From Candidatus Odyssella thessalonicensis (GTDB taxonomy: Bacteria > Pseudomonadota > Alphaproteobacteria > Bin65): DNA of 6,398 bases. Below the pieces are notes generated by a model, which was not told the DNA's origin, did not search any database, and worked only from the letters and a program-made list of their open reading frames with translations. The stretch is from positions 1-6,398 of the forward strand of contig SBBV01000408.1 of assembly GCA_005240015.1 (NCBI GenBank), written 5' to 3'. Of the stretch, positions 1 to 6,333 are shown one piece after another. The first letter of the stretch is position 1; every line of letters begins with the position of its first letter. Position numbers and translations under genes: made by a program.

Positions 1-291
1 ATCATCGCGACCCGGACCGAGGCGCCGGCATGGCTGGGTTGGGCGATCTTCGGCGCCTGCCTCGTTGCGACCCCGTTCTATTTGATCGTCACGCTAAAGG
101 TGCGGAACTGGATCCAATTATCGATCTCGACCGTCGCGTTCATGGTTTGGGTGTTCGCCATCAACAGCAAGCTGTTCGGCGTCTCAGACCCTGTCTACGG
201 CGGGGTATTGCTGCCGATCTTCACTTTCTTCGTGGCCGCGATCCCGACCACGCCGCAGCCGCCGCCCACCGGGAACGCCGGCCAAGGTTAG
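1..291 (+). CDS. Multi-spanning membrane protein, C-terminal part (5' end outside window)
   Basis: The frame is open from the first base and ends at TAG (289-291), giving the last 96 residues; the true start lies upstream of the window. Three hydrophobic stretches are visible: residues about 11-32 (starting WLGWAIFG), 38-54 (IQLSISTVAFMVWVFAI) and 66-82 (YGGVLLPIFTFFVAAIP). They are separated by short polar turns (KVRNW and NSKLFGVSDP), and a proline-rich polar tail (TTPQPPPTGN) follows. This is the pattern of a small integral inner-membrane protein. I do not recognise the family and assign no function. Codon use is a little less GC3-biased than in the genes that follow (CTA, TTA, GTT, TCA and CCT occur). 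An internal TTG at position 82 could be called as a start, but it would cut through the first membrane segment. The overlapping frame from position 30 is arginine-rich and looks like a shadow. Confidence 0.6.
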   Translation: MIATRTEAPAWLGWAIFGACLVATPFYLIVTLKVRNWIQLSISTVAFMVWVFAINSKLFGVSDPVYGGVLLPIFTFFVAAIPTTPQPPPTGNAGQG

Positions 292-450
292 CGAATCGTG
301 CCGGGGCCGACCCCAAGCGCCGACTCTGCCGGTCGAATCCGCGGCGCAGCCCGCCGTCGCGGCGTGACTGCGGCGAGAGCTCCCATCGATGCCTCTGGCG
401 CGGCGGGCGGCGCTCGGTGAAAATCCCGGGCAGATAACCGGAGGCCGATC

Positions 451-996
451 ATGAGGTTTCTCCCCGCGCCCATGCGGCTGATCCTGGCCGCGGCGTTCGC
501 GGCGACGCTGGGCGCGCCGCTCCACGCGCAAGTCGGCACGCCGCAGCCGGGCGGGCCGCCGCCGAACCGCCTCTATCCGGGCGGCGAAGTGAACATGAAC
601 CCGGCGCCGCTCGATGCCCGCCTCCCGCGCGACGACATCCTCGAGGTCATGATCAAGAGCGCCCTCATGGCCTTCAACGACGCCAACCTGACCGGGAACT
701 ACGCCGTGCTCAACGCGCGGCTTCATCCGGTCTTCCGCGAGCAGGCGCCGCCCCAGCGCCTCGCCTCGACCTTCGCCGCCTTCCGCACCAACAAGGTCGA
801 CATCGCGCCGCTCTTGGTGCATCGCCACGTGCTGATCGCGCCGCCGGCCATTGATGGCGAGGGGCATCTCGTCGCCAAGGGCGAGTTCGAGACCCAGCCC
901 TGGCACGTCGTCTTCGATCTCGCCTGGCGGCGCGAAGGCGACCGGTGGTGGCTCTGGCGCCTCAACGTGCGCGTCAAGCCGCCCGAGCAGCAATAG
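451..996 (+). CDS. Secreted NTF2-like hypothetical protein
   Basis: A 181-residue protein. The ATG at 451 follows a good Shine-Dalgarno GGAGG at 440-444 with 6 nt spacing; a second ATG at 472 is possible but less well placed. Residues 1-26 form a signal peptide: a basic N-terminus, a hydrophobic core (LILAAAFAATLGAPL) and a likely cleavage after LHA26, so the product is probably periplasmic. Residues 27-58 are a proline/glycine-rich linker. Residues about 60-175 start with a helix (ILEVMIKSALMAFNDANLTG), contain a 'NYAVLNARLHPVFRE' segment, and end in alternating strands (WHVVFDLAWRR, RWWLWRLNVRV). This order matches small secreted NTF2-like proteins with a cone-shaped fold. No catalytic residues can be named. 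It lies 17 nt upstream of recQ and is probably co-transcribed with it, though a functional tie is not evident. The existence of the gene is well supported; the fold is an inference from pattern. Confidence 0.75.
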   Translation: MRFLPAPMRLILAAAFAATLGAPLHAQVGTPQPGGPPPNRLYPGGEVNMNPAPLDARLPRDDILEVMIKSALMAFNDANLTGNYAVLNARLHPVFREQAPPQRLASTFAAFRTNKVDIAPLLVHRHVLIAPPAIDGEGHLVAKGEFETQPWHVVFDLAWRREGDRWWLWRLNVRVKPPEQQ

Positions 997-999
997 ACC

Positions 1000-1003
1000 G
1001 AGG
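1000..1003 (+). promoter_or_regulatory. Ribosome binding site for the recQ TTG start
   Basis: GAGG lies 10 nt before the TTG at 1014. An in-frame TGA at 1008-1010 rules out any start further upstream, and the first in-frame ATG falls inside the Walker A motif. The TTG is therefore the only start that gives a complete helicase. The spacing is slightly long and the start codon is rare, both consistent with low translation. Confidence 0.5.
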
Positions 1004-1013
1004 CAGCTGAAAC

Positions 1014-3062
1014 TTGAATCGGCTTGAAACGCCCGATCCCGCGACCGTCCTGACGAGGATTTTCGGCTACGAGTCCTTTCGGAGCTTCCAGGAAGAGGCG
1101 ATCCGCCACGTCATCGCCGGCGGCAATGCGCTGATCCTGATGCCGACCGGCGGCGGAAAATCGCTGTGCTACCAGATCCCGGCGCTCTGCCGCCCCGGCG
1201 TGGGCGTCGTGGTCTCGCCGCTGATCGCCTTGATGCAGGATCAGGTCGAGGCGCTGCGCCAGCGCGGCGTGCGCGCGGCGGCGTGGAATTCCGCTTCGTC
1301 GGACGAGGAGATCGACCGCATCGTGGAGGCCCTCGCCGCCGAGGCGCTCGACCTGCTCTACGTCGCGCCCGAGCGCCTCATGATGCCGGCGTTCCTCGAG
1401 CGCGTGATCGCGCGCGCGAAGCTGGCGCTGTTCGCCATCGACGAAGCGCATTGCGTCAGCGAATGGGGCCATGATTTTCGGCCCGAATATCTGCAGCTCG
1501 CGGCGCTGGCGGAACGGTTCCCCGCGGTGCCGCGCGTGGCGCTGACCGCCACCGCCGATCTCCGCACGCGCGCCGAGATCATGGAGCGCCTGCATCTCGA
1601 CGGCGGCCGCATGTTCGTGGCCAGCTTCGACCGGCCGAACATCGTCTATCGCATCGAGCCGCTGCGCGGGCGCGAAACGCAGCTGCTCGAATTCCTGAAG
1701 CGCCACGCGGGCGCCTCGGGCATCGTCTATTGCCGCGCGCGCAAGTCGACCGAGGAGTTCGCCGAGCTGCTCGAGGCCGAGGGCTACAACGCGTTCGCCT
1801 ATCACGCCGGCATGGATGCGCGCAGCCGGCGCAAGGCGCTCGAGCGTTTCCAGTCCGAGGACGCCGTGATCGCGGTCGCGACCATCGCGTTCGGCATGGG
1901 CATCGACAAGCCCGATGTGCGCTTCGTGGCCCATCTCGATATGCCGAAGAACGTCGAGGCCTATTACCAGGAAACCGGCCGCGCCGGCCGCGACGGCCAG
2001 CCTTCCGAGGCGTATCTGCTCTACGGCGCCGGCGACGAGGTCACGCTGCGCCGTTTCATCGAGCAGTCCGAAGCGCCCGAGGCGCGGAAGGCGATCGAGC
2101 GCGCGAAGCTCGAGCAGCTGCTGCGCATCCTCCGCGCGAGCCGCTGCCGGCGCGAGGCGCTGCTCGCCTATTTCGGCGAGGCGAAGCCCGCGCCGTGCGC
2201 CGCCTGCGACATCTGCCTCGACCGCGGCGCGATGGAGGATGCCACCGAGCCGATGCGGAAATTCCTCTCCTGCGTGTTCCGCACCGGCGAGCGCTTCGGC
2301 GCCGCGCACGTGATCGACGTGCTGCTCGGCAACACGACCGAGAAGATCATCCAATTCGGCCACGTCACGGTCAGCACCTACGGCATCGGCCAGGAGCTCT
2401 CGAAGAAGCAGTGGCGCGCGGTGGCCGATCACGCGCACGCAACCGGCCTTGTGCGCCCACACGACAACGGCTTCGGCGGGCTCGTGCTGACCGATGCGGC
2501 GCGCCCGGTGCTGCGCGGCGAGCAGCGCGTGATGATGAAGATCCCGGCGCAGCGCGAGCGGGTCAAGCGCCGCGCCGCGACGGTCCCGCCCGGCGGATCG
2601 GCCGCGCTCGCGCACGGGCCGCTGTTCGATGCGCTCCGCGCCTATCGCCTGGATCTCGCGCGGGCGGCCGGCGTTGCCCCCTACACGATTTTCCACGACC
2701 GTACGCTCGAGGAGATCGCGGCGCTCAAGCCGGCGACGCTCGACATGCTGAGCCACGTCTACGGCATCGGCGTGCTCAAGCTCGAGAAATACGGCCCCGC
2801 CGTGCTCGAGATCGTGAAACGCCATCGCGACGCCGCGTCCGCGCGCCCGAGCGCCGACGCGAACCTCGCCGGCGCCAGCGCCGCCAATCTAGGCAAGCCC
2901 TGGACCGCGCAACAGGATCAGGTCCTGCGACGCCGCTGGGATGAAGGCGCCGGCGTGGCGGCGCTGGCCGCGGAACTCGGCCGCGGCAGCGGCGGCATCG
3001 AGGCCCGCCTCGTGCGCCTGGGGCTCGTGCCCGACCGCGAAACGGCGCGCATGCGGCCATGA
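1014..3062 (+). CDS. recQ: ATP-dependent DNA helicase RecQ
   Basis: This 682-residue protein is a superfamily 2 helicase that unwinds DNA 3' to 5' in recombination and replication-fork repair. The helicase core shows motif 0 (FRSFQEEAI, 22-30), Walker A (MPTGGGKS, 43-50), DEAH (143-146) followed by the RecQ-type aromatic-rich loop ([13 protein letters not shown]), motif III (ALTATA, 176-181) and motif VI ([10 protein letters not shown], 319-328). The zinc site is complete: C378, C395, C398 and C401. The RQC winged-helix region follows (about 410-505, ending in [12 protein letters not shown]). The HRDC domain spans about 534-604. E. coli RecQ is about 610 residues; the excess here is a linker (605-628) plus a helix-turn-helix-like tail (629-672, starting [10 protein letters not shown]). 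The TTG start is forced by an upstream in-frame stop. The gene follows the NTF2-like gene by 17 nt, probably in one transcript. The family assignment is very secure. Confidence 0.97.
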   Translation: MNRLETPDPATVLTRIFGYESFRSFQEEAIRHVIAGGNALILMPTGGGKSLCYQIPALCRPGVGVVVSPLIALMQDQVEALRQRGVRAAAWNSASSDEEIDRIVEALAAEALDLLYVAPERLMMPAFLERVIARAKLALFAIDEAHCVSEWGHDFRPEYLQLAALAERFPAVPRVALTATADLRTRAEIMERLHLDGGRMFVASFDRPNIVYRIEPLRGRETQLLEFLKRHAGASGIVYCRARKSTEEFAELLEAEGYNAFAYHAGMDARSRRKALERFQSEDAVIAVATIAFGMGIDKPDVRFVAHLDMPKNVEAYYQETGRAGRDGQPSEAYLLYGAGDEVTLRRFIEQSEAPEARKAIERAKLEQLLRILRASRCRREALLAYFGEAKPAPCAACDICLDRGAMEDATEPMRKFLSCVFRTGERFGAAHVIDVLLGNTTEKIIQFGHVTVSTYGIGQELSKKQWRAVADHAHATGLVRPHDNGFGGLVLTDAARPVLRGEQRVMMKIPAQRERVKRRAATVPPGGSAALAHGPLFDALRAYRLDLARAAGVAPYTIFHDRTLEEIAALKPATLDMLSHVYGIGVLKLEKYGPAVLEIVKRHRDAASARPSADANLAGASAANLGKPWTAQQDQVLRRRWDEGAGVAALAAELGRGSGGIEARLVRLGLVPDRETARMRP

Positions 3063-3092
3063 CCGCGACGGTGCACGCCGCCACCAAGCATT

Positions 3093-3194
3093 GTCGTCCC
3101 CGCGAAAGCGGGGACCCAAGCAGCGTCTCAGCCTTGCAGACGGCCGCGGCTATTGTGCGGCGGCGACATGGGTCCCCGCTTTCGCGGGGACGAC
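3093..3194. repeat. REPIN-like palindromic element (two inverted 26-bp arms)
   Basis: Bases 3093-3118 and 3169-3194 are exact reverse complements over 26 bp, separated by 50 bp. Each arm is itself a hairpin: stem GTCCCCGC / GCGGGGAC with a GAAA loop at 3096-3115, and the mirror form with a TTTC loop in the second arm. The central spacer holds a smaller inverted repeat, CGTCT (3124-3128) and AGACG (3138-3142). Short palindromes with this core are widespread between genes in alphaproteobacteria, and their translations ('SSPRKRGP', 'WVPAFAGTT') often contaminate predicted proteins. A doublet in opposite orientation resembles a REPIN, a non-autonomous element mobilised in trans by a REP-associated tyrosine transposase (RAYT). 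No such transposase is in the window. In RNA the whole 102 bp could fold into one cruciform-like structure and might protect or end the recQ transcript; neither arm is followed by a clear T run. Confidence 0.85.
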
Positions 3195-3237
3195 GGGTTT
3201 AGCTTTTGCACAACCTTCCCGACCACAGGACACGACC

Positions 3238-4416
3238 ATGACCATCCCCAACATCCGTCTGCCGGCGCTCGATTTCGATCTCGGTAACGACGCCGAGGCG
3301 ATTCGCGACACAGTCTCGGCCTTCGCCGCCAAGGAGATCGCGCCGCGCGCGGCCGACATCGATCGCCAGAACGAGTTTCCCGCCGATCTTTGGAAGAAGA
3401 TGGGCGACATCGGCATACTCGGCATCACGGTCGAGGAGGAGTACGGCGGCGCCGGCCTCGGCTATCTGCACCACGTCGTGGCGATGGAGGAGGTCAGCCG
3501 CGCCTCGGCCGCCGTGGGCCTTTCCTACGGCGCGCATTCCAACCTCTGCGTCAACCAGATCCGCCGCAACGGCAACGAGGCGCAGAAGCGGAAATACCTG
3601 CCGAAGCTCATCGCCGGCGACCATGTGGGCGCGCTCGCGATGAGCGAGCCCGGCGCCGGCTCCGACGTGGTCTCGATGAAGACGCGCGCCGACAAGAAGG
3701 GTGACCGCTACATCATCAACGGCAACAAGATGTGGATCACGAACGGCCCGGACGCGAACGTGCTCGTCGTCTACGCGAAGACCGATCCTTCCGCAGGGCC
3801 GCGCGGCATGACGGCCTTCCTCATCGAGAAGGGCATGAAGGGGTTCTCGACCGCGCAGAAGCTCGACAAGCTCGGCATGCGCGGCTCCAACACCTCGGAG
3901 CTCGTGTTCCAGGACTGCGAGGTGCCCGAGGAGAACGTGCTCGGCAAGGTGGGGCAGGGCGTGGGCGTGCTGATGTCGGGCCTCGACTACGAGCGCGCGG
4001 TGCTGGCCGCCGGCCCGCTCGGCGTGATGCAGGCCTGCATGGACGTGGTCATCCCCTATGTCCACGAGCGCAAGCAATTCGGCCAGCCGATCGGCACCTT
4101 CCAGCTGATGCAGGGCAAGCTCGCCGACATGTACACGACGATGAACGCCTGCAAGGCCTACGTGTACGCCGTCGCCAAGGCCTGCGACCGCGGCCAGACC
4201 ACGCGCAAGGACGCCGCCGGCGCCATCCTCTACGCCGCCGAGAAGGCGACGTGGATGGCGCTCGAGGCGATCCAGTGCCTCGGCGGCAACGGCTACATCA
4301 ACGAATTCCCGACCGGGCGCCTCCTGCGCGACGCCAAGCTCTACGAGATCGGCGCCGGCACATCCGAAATCCGCCGCATGCTGATCGGCCGCGAGCTGTT
4401 CGAGGAGACGAAGTAA
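3238..4416 (+). CDS. ivd: Isovaleryl-CoA dehydrogenase
   Basis: This 392-residue FAD enzyme of the acyl-CoA dehydrogenase family oxidises isovaleryl-CoA to 3-methylcrotonyl-CoA in leucine catabolism, passing electrons to electron transfer flavoprotein. The FAD/substrate-binding signature [13 protein letters not shown] is at 132-144, and the second family signature [20 protein letters not shown] at 346-365. The isovaleryl subtype is indicated by the catalytic glutamate E252 in [14 protein letters not shown]. It is also indicated by the C-terminal [10 protein letters not shown] (371-380), where medium-chain enzymes carry their catalytic Glu in IYEGT and this protein has Ala373. [11 protein letters not shown] (276-286) is also typical. 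Length matches bacterial Ivd (about 390). The ATG at 3238 has AGGA at 3227-3230. The frame stays open upstream through the palindromic element into recQ, but that extension has no family similarity and should not be included. Other genes of leucine breakdown are not adjacent. Confidence 0.93.
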   Translation: MTIPNIRLPALDFDLGNDAEAIRDTVSAFAAKEIAPRAADIDRQNEFPADLWKKMGDIGILGITVEEEYGGAGLGYLHHVVAMEEVSRASAAVGLSYGAHSNLCVNQIRRNGNEAQKRKYLPKLIAGDHVGALAMSEPGAGSDVVSMKTRADKKGDRYIINGNKMWITNGPDANVLVVYAKTDPSAGPRGMTAFLIEKGMKGFSTAQKLDKLGMRGSNTSELVFQDCEVPEENVLGKVGQGVGVLMSGLDYERAVLAAGPLGVMQACMDVVIPYVHERKQFGQPIGTFQLMQGKLADMYTTMNACKAYVYAVAKACDRGQTTRKDAAGAILYAAEKATWMALEAIQCLGGNGYINEFPTGRLLRDAKLYEIGAGTSEIRRMLIGRELFEETK

Positions 4417-4463
4417 GCCGCCGCGCGCCGGGCGGCGTTACGGCGAATCCGGCGGGACCGCCG
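4417..4463 (+). terminator. Weak hairpin region after ivd
   Basis: Immediately after the ivd stop, GCCGCC (4417-4422) can pair with GGCGGC (4431-4436) around an 8-nt loop, and CGGCG (4450-4454) with CGCCG (4459-4463) around GGAC. Neither stem is followed by a T run on the + strand, so intrinsic termination is doubtful. In DNA this G+C-rich such stems also occur by chance. Confidence 0.2.
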
Positions 4464-4487
4464 AAAAGTAGCTGGCCCTTCGGCATA

Positions 4488-4517
4488 TTGCCGCCGCGGC
4501 CGCTTGCCCCCTATCCT
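4488..4517 (+). promoter_or_regulatory. Putative sigma-70 promoter of the FHA-protease gene
   Basis: TTGCCG (4488-4493) and CTATCC(T) (4511-4517) are separated by exactly 17 bp, close to the alphaproteobacterial housekeeping pattern TTGAC-N17-CTATAT. Transcription would start near 4523, leaving a short leader of about 20 nt containing the Shine-Dalgarno. An inverted repeat CGGCA-TAT-TGCCG (4481-4493) overlaps the -35 box and could be an operator. The call rests on sequence pattern only. Confidence 0.4.
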
Positions 4518-4542
4518 CCGCCGGATTCCGGGGAGGGAGCGC

Positions 4543-6213
4543 ATGTCGATCCGCTTCAAGTGCACGAGCGGCCCGCTCGAGGGCAAGGTTTTCGAGTACG
4601 CGCGGGCCAAGACGGCCATCACGTTCGGCCGGCTCGAAGACCGCGACGTGCGCTTTCCCGCCGACTTCCGCTCGATCTCGCGCGCGCATCTCACGGTCGA
4701 GCTCGAGAACGACCGCTACTACCTGCGGCCCGACGAGCCGGTGTTCATCGACGGGCACGAGGCGATGCGCGACGACGAGCTGCCGAAGAAGTGCGAGCTG
4801 CGCCTGGGCTCGCCGACCGGCCCGGCGTTCCAGGTCGAGTGGAACATCCTGAGCGACATGCCGTCGACCGAGGCGCCGTTCAAGCGCCCGCGCCAGAGCC
4901 CGGCGCGCGCGGCGCTGCAGGCGACCCAGCGCGTGCGCATGATCGCGCTCGCCGCGGTGGGCCTCGTGCTCGTGACGGCGGCGGCCGTCGCCGCCTATTT
5001 CCTGATGCAGCCCGAGCCGTTCTCGGCCAAGCTCGATGCGGCGCGGCCCTCGGTCTACATGGTCATCTACCGGCGCGCCGACGGCTACGAGCGCAACGGC
5101 GGCACGGCCTGGGTGATCGCGCCCGGCACGCTTGCGACCAATGCGCACGTCGTCGACGGCATCCTCAGTGCGCGCGCGAAGGGCGAGACGCCGTTCGTGC
5201 GCTCCAACGTCCCGCCCTTCGAGAGCATTGCCATTACCTCGGCGGTGAAGCACCCGCATTACGATCGCTTCACGAGCGCGGTCGGCTACTACGCGCCGGT
5301 AGCGCCCGGCGGGCGCCTCGTCACCTCGACGCTCGGCTATGACGTGGGCCTCATCCGCGTCGCGGCGAACGCGAAGCTCGCGCCGCCGCTCAAGGTGGCG
5401 TCGCGCGAGACGCTGCTCGAATTGGCGCCGAGCCAGGAGGTGGCCTATATCGGCTACCCCACCGAGCGCATGGCGGCGGGCGGCGTGAACCTCACTCAGC
5501 CGACGCCGCAGACCCACATCGCGCGCATCTCGGCCGTGACCGATTTCTTCCTCGCCTCGGTGGTGCCGGCGGACCGCCTGCTGATCCAGCATTCGCTGCC
5601 GGGCGCGGGCGGCTGCAGCGGCAGCCCGATCTTCAACAGCCGCGGCGAGGTGATCGCGCTGTTCAATGCCGGCAACGTGATCCATGTGCCGATCGGCAAC
5701 GAGCGCGCGCGCATTCCGACGGTGCTGATCAACTTCGCGCAGCGCGCCGATCTCGTGCGCGAAATTCTGGACGTCAAGCTCGAGACGATCGCGCACACCC
5801 GCGAAGAGGAGTGGAAAAAGCGCCTGCGGGCGCTGCCCTCGGCGCCGGACTTCCTCATCCAGAGCTTCCAGCGCGACACCGGCTCGACCGGAGCGCTGCC
5901 CGTGCTCGACACGACGCTGACCGTGCAGCCGGTCTCCGGCCAGAAGAACCCGGCCGCCGGCATCCAGTACGAGATCCCGGGTGCCGGCGCCGTGCATTTC
6001 CAGGCGCTCGGTTCCGACACCGGCACCGTCTTTCTCCACGTGCACGACGCCGCCGACCCCACGAAGCTGCTCGGCTCACGAACGAGCTCGATCCACTATC
6101 CATGGGTTCGCCTGACCCAGCAGGAGGCCGCGAAGGTGACCGTGACGGTTTTGAGCACCACGCCCGGCAAGCGAATCCGCCTGCGCGTCTTCTTCGTGCC
6201 GAAGAAGGCCTGA
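4543..6213 (+). CDS. Membrane-anchored FHA-domain trypsin-like serine protease
   Basis: A 556-residue protein. The ATG at 4543 is preceded by GGGAGG (4531-4536, 6 nt spacing) and is preferred over the in-frame TTG at 4504, whose extension overlaps the putative promoter. Residues 1-105 form an FHA domain, a phosphothreonine-peptide reader, with the conserved FGR (28-30) and SISRAH (44-49). Residues 106-132 are basic and flexible. Residues 133-155 form one transmembrane helix; the basic flank on its N-side predicts the FHA domain in the cytoplasm and the rest in the periplasm. Residues about 165-410 form a trypsin/HtrA-like protease: His202 in TNAHVVDG, Asp267 in GYDVGLIRV and Ser359 in GGCSGSPIF make a full triad. 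No PDZ domain follows. Residues about 411-445 are a charged helix (TREEEWKKRL) and 450-556 a beta-rich region of unknown family. The substrate is unknown. The architecture suggests control of periplasmic proteolysis by cytoplasmic phospho-signalling, which is an inference. Confidence 0.85.
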   Translation: MSIRFKCTSGPLEGKVFEYARAKTAITFGRLEDRDVRFPADFRSISRAHLTVELENDRYYLRPDEPVFIDGHEAMRDDELPKKCELRLGSPTGPAFQVEWNILSDMPSTEAPFKRPRQSPARAALQATQRVRMIALAAVGLVLVTAAAVAAYFLMQPEPFSAKLDAARPSVYMVIYRRADGYERNGGTAWVIAPGTLATNAHVVDGILSARAKGETPFVRSNVPPFESIAITSAVKHPHYDRFTSAVGYYAPVAPGGRLVTSTLGYDVGLIRVAANAKLAPPLKVASRETLLELAPSQEVAYIGYPTERMAAGGVNLTQPTPQTHIARISAVTDFFLASVVPADRLLIQHSLPGAGGCSGSPIFNSRGEVIALFNAGNVIHVPIGNERARIPTVLINFAQRADLVREILDVKLETIAHTREEEWKKRLRALPSAPDFLIQSFQRDTGSTGALPVLDTTLTVQPVSGQKNPAAGIQYEIPGAGAVHFQALGSDTGTVFLHVHDAADPTKLLGSRTSSIHYPWVRLTQQEAAKVTVTVLSTTPGKRIRLRVFFVPKKA

Positions 6214-6224
6214 GCCGCGGCGCT

Positions 6225-6247
6225 GGGGCGCCCATGCAGCCCCTTTT
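6225..6247 (+). terminator. Possible intrinsic terminator after the FHA-protease gene
   Basis: GGGGC (6225-6229) pairs with GCCCC (6239-6243) across a 9-nt loop and is followed directly by TTTT (6244-6247). It lies 11 nt after the stop codon, where a terminator would be expected. The stem is only 5 bp and the T run is short. A competing GGGCGCCC palindrome overlaps it. Confidence 0.35.
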
Positions 6248-6282
6248 GCGGACTCGCATCTTGGCGGCCGGAAGACTAGATA

Positions 6283-6297
6283 TTGTGCAATGCACAA
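6283..6297. promoter_or_regulatory. Perfect 15-bp palindrome, candidate operator of the thiolase gene
   Basis: TTGTGCA-A-TGCACAA is a perfect inverted repeat with a single central base, placed 36 nt before the thiolase ATG. It stands out as AT-richer than its surroundings, and TAGATA (6277-6282), a possible -10 box, abuts its left edge, although no convincing -35 was found. Its core TGC-AAT-GCA fits the TGC-N3-GCA pattern reported for operators of PhaR, the polyhydroxybutyrate regulator of alphaproteobacteria. A dimeric repressor of another family could equally bind it. Confidence 0.55.
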
Positions 6298-6333
6298 CGT
6301 CAAACCTTCCGTAATCCGCAGAGGAGCTCGGCC

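Noticed and set aside
303..314. GGGG-CCGA-CCCC as a terminator after the first gene
   Set aside because: The stem is only 4 bp and no T run follows; such pairs are expected by chance at this G+C.
30..437. A + strand frame overlapping the partial membrane protein and the following gap
   Set aside because: Arg-rich, no motif, starts inside a hydrophobic coding frame. The gap 292-450 shows no convincing gene or promoter.
184..993. A 269-codon minus-strand open frame covering the NTF2-like gene and the gap before it
   Set aside because: Arg-rich shadow. The + strand alternative has a signal peptide and a good Shine-Dalgarno.
723..2825. A 700-codon open frame on the minus strand opposite recQ
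   Set aside because: It mirrors the recQ codons in a frame where GC-rich third positions suppress stops. Its peptide is dominated by Arg, Ala, His and Glu without family motifs, while the + strand has an unmistakable helicase.
1730..2944. A + strand alternative frame inside recQ (404 codons)
   Set aside because: Extremely Arg/Ala-rich peptide, the usual +1/+2 shadow of a high-GC gene.
3093..3194. The inverted repeat read as a CRISPR unit
   Set aside because: Only two copies in opposite orientation, with nested palindromes and a single spacer; this is a REPIN-type layout, not a direct-repeat array.
3199..4077. A 292-codon minus-strand open frame opposite ivd
   Set aside because: Composition rich in His, Ala, Val, Arg and Asp with no recognisable motif; it is explained as the antisense of a strongly conserved gene.
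3732..5342. A + strand frame spanning the ivd-protease gap (536 codons)
   Set aside because: It is a shadow of two real genes in other frames, with Arg-rich composition. It crosses the gap only because GC-rich DNA has few stops.
4438..6045. A 535-codon minus-strand open frame opposite the FHA-protease gene
   Set aside because: Low-complexity Arg/Ala/His/Glu composition is typical of a shadow. The + strand frame has FHA and protease motifs and a good ribosome binding site.
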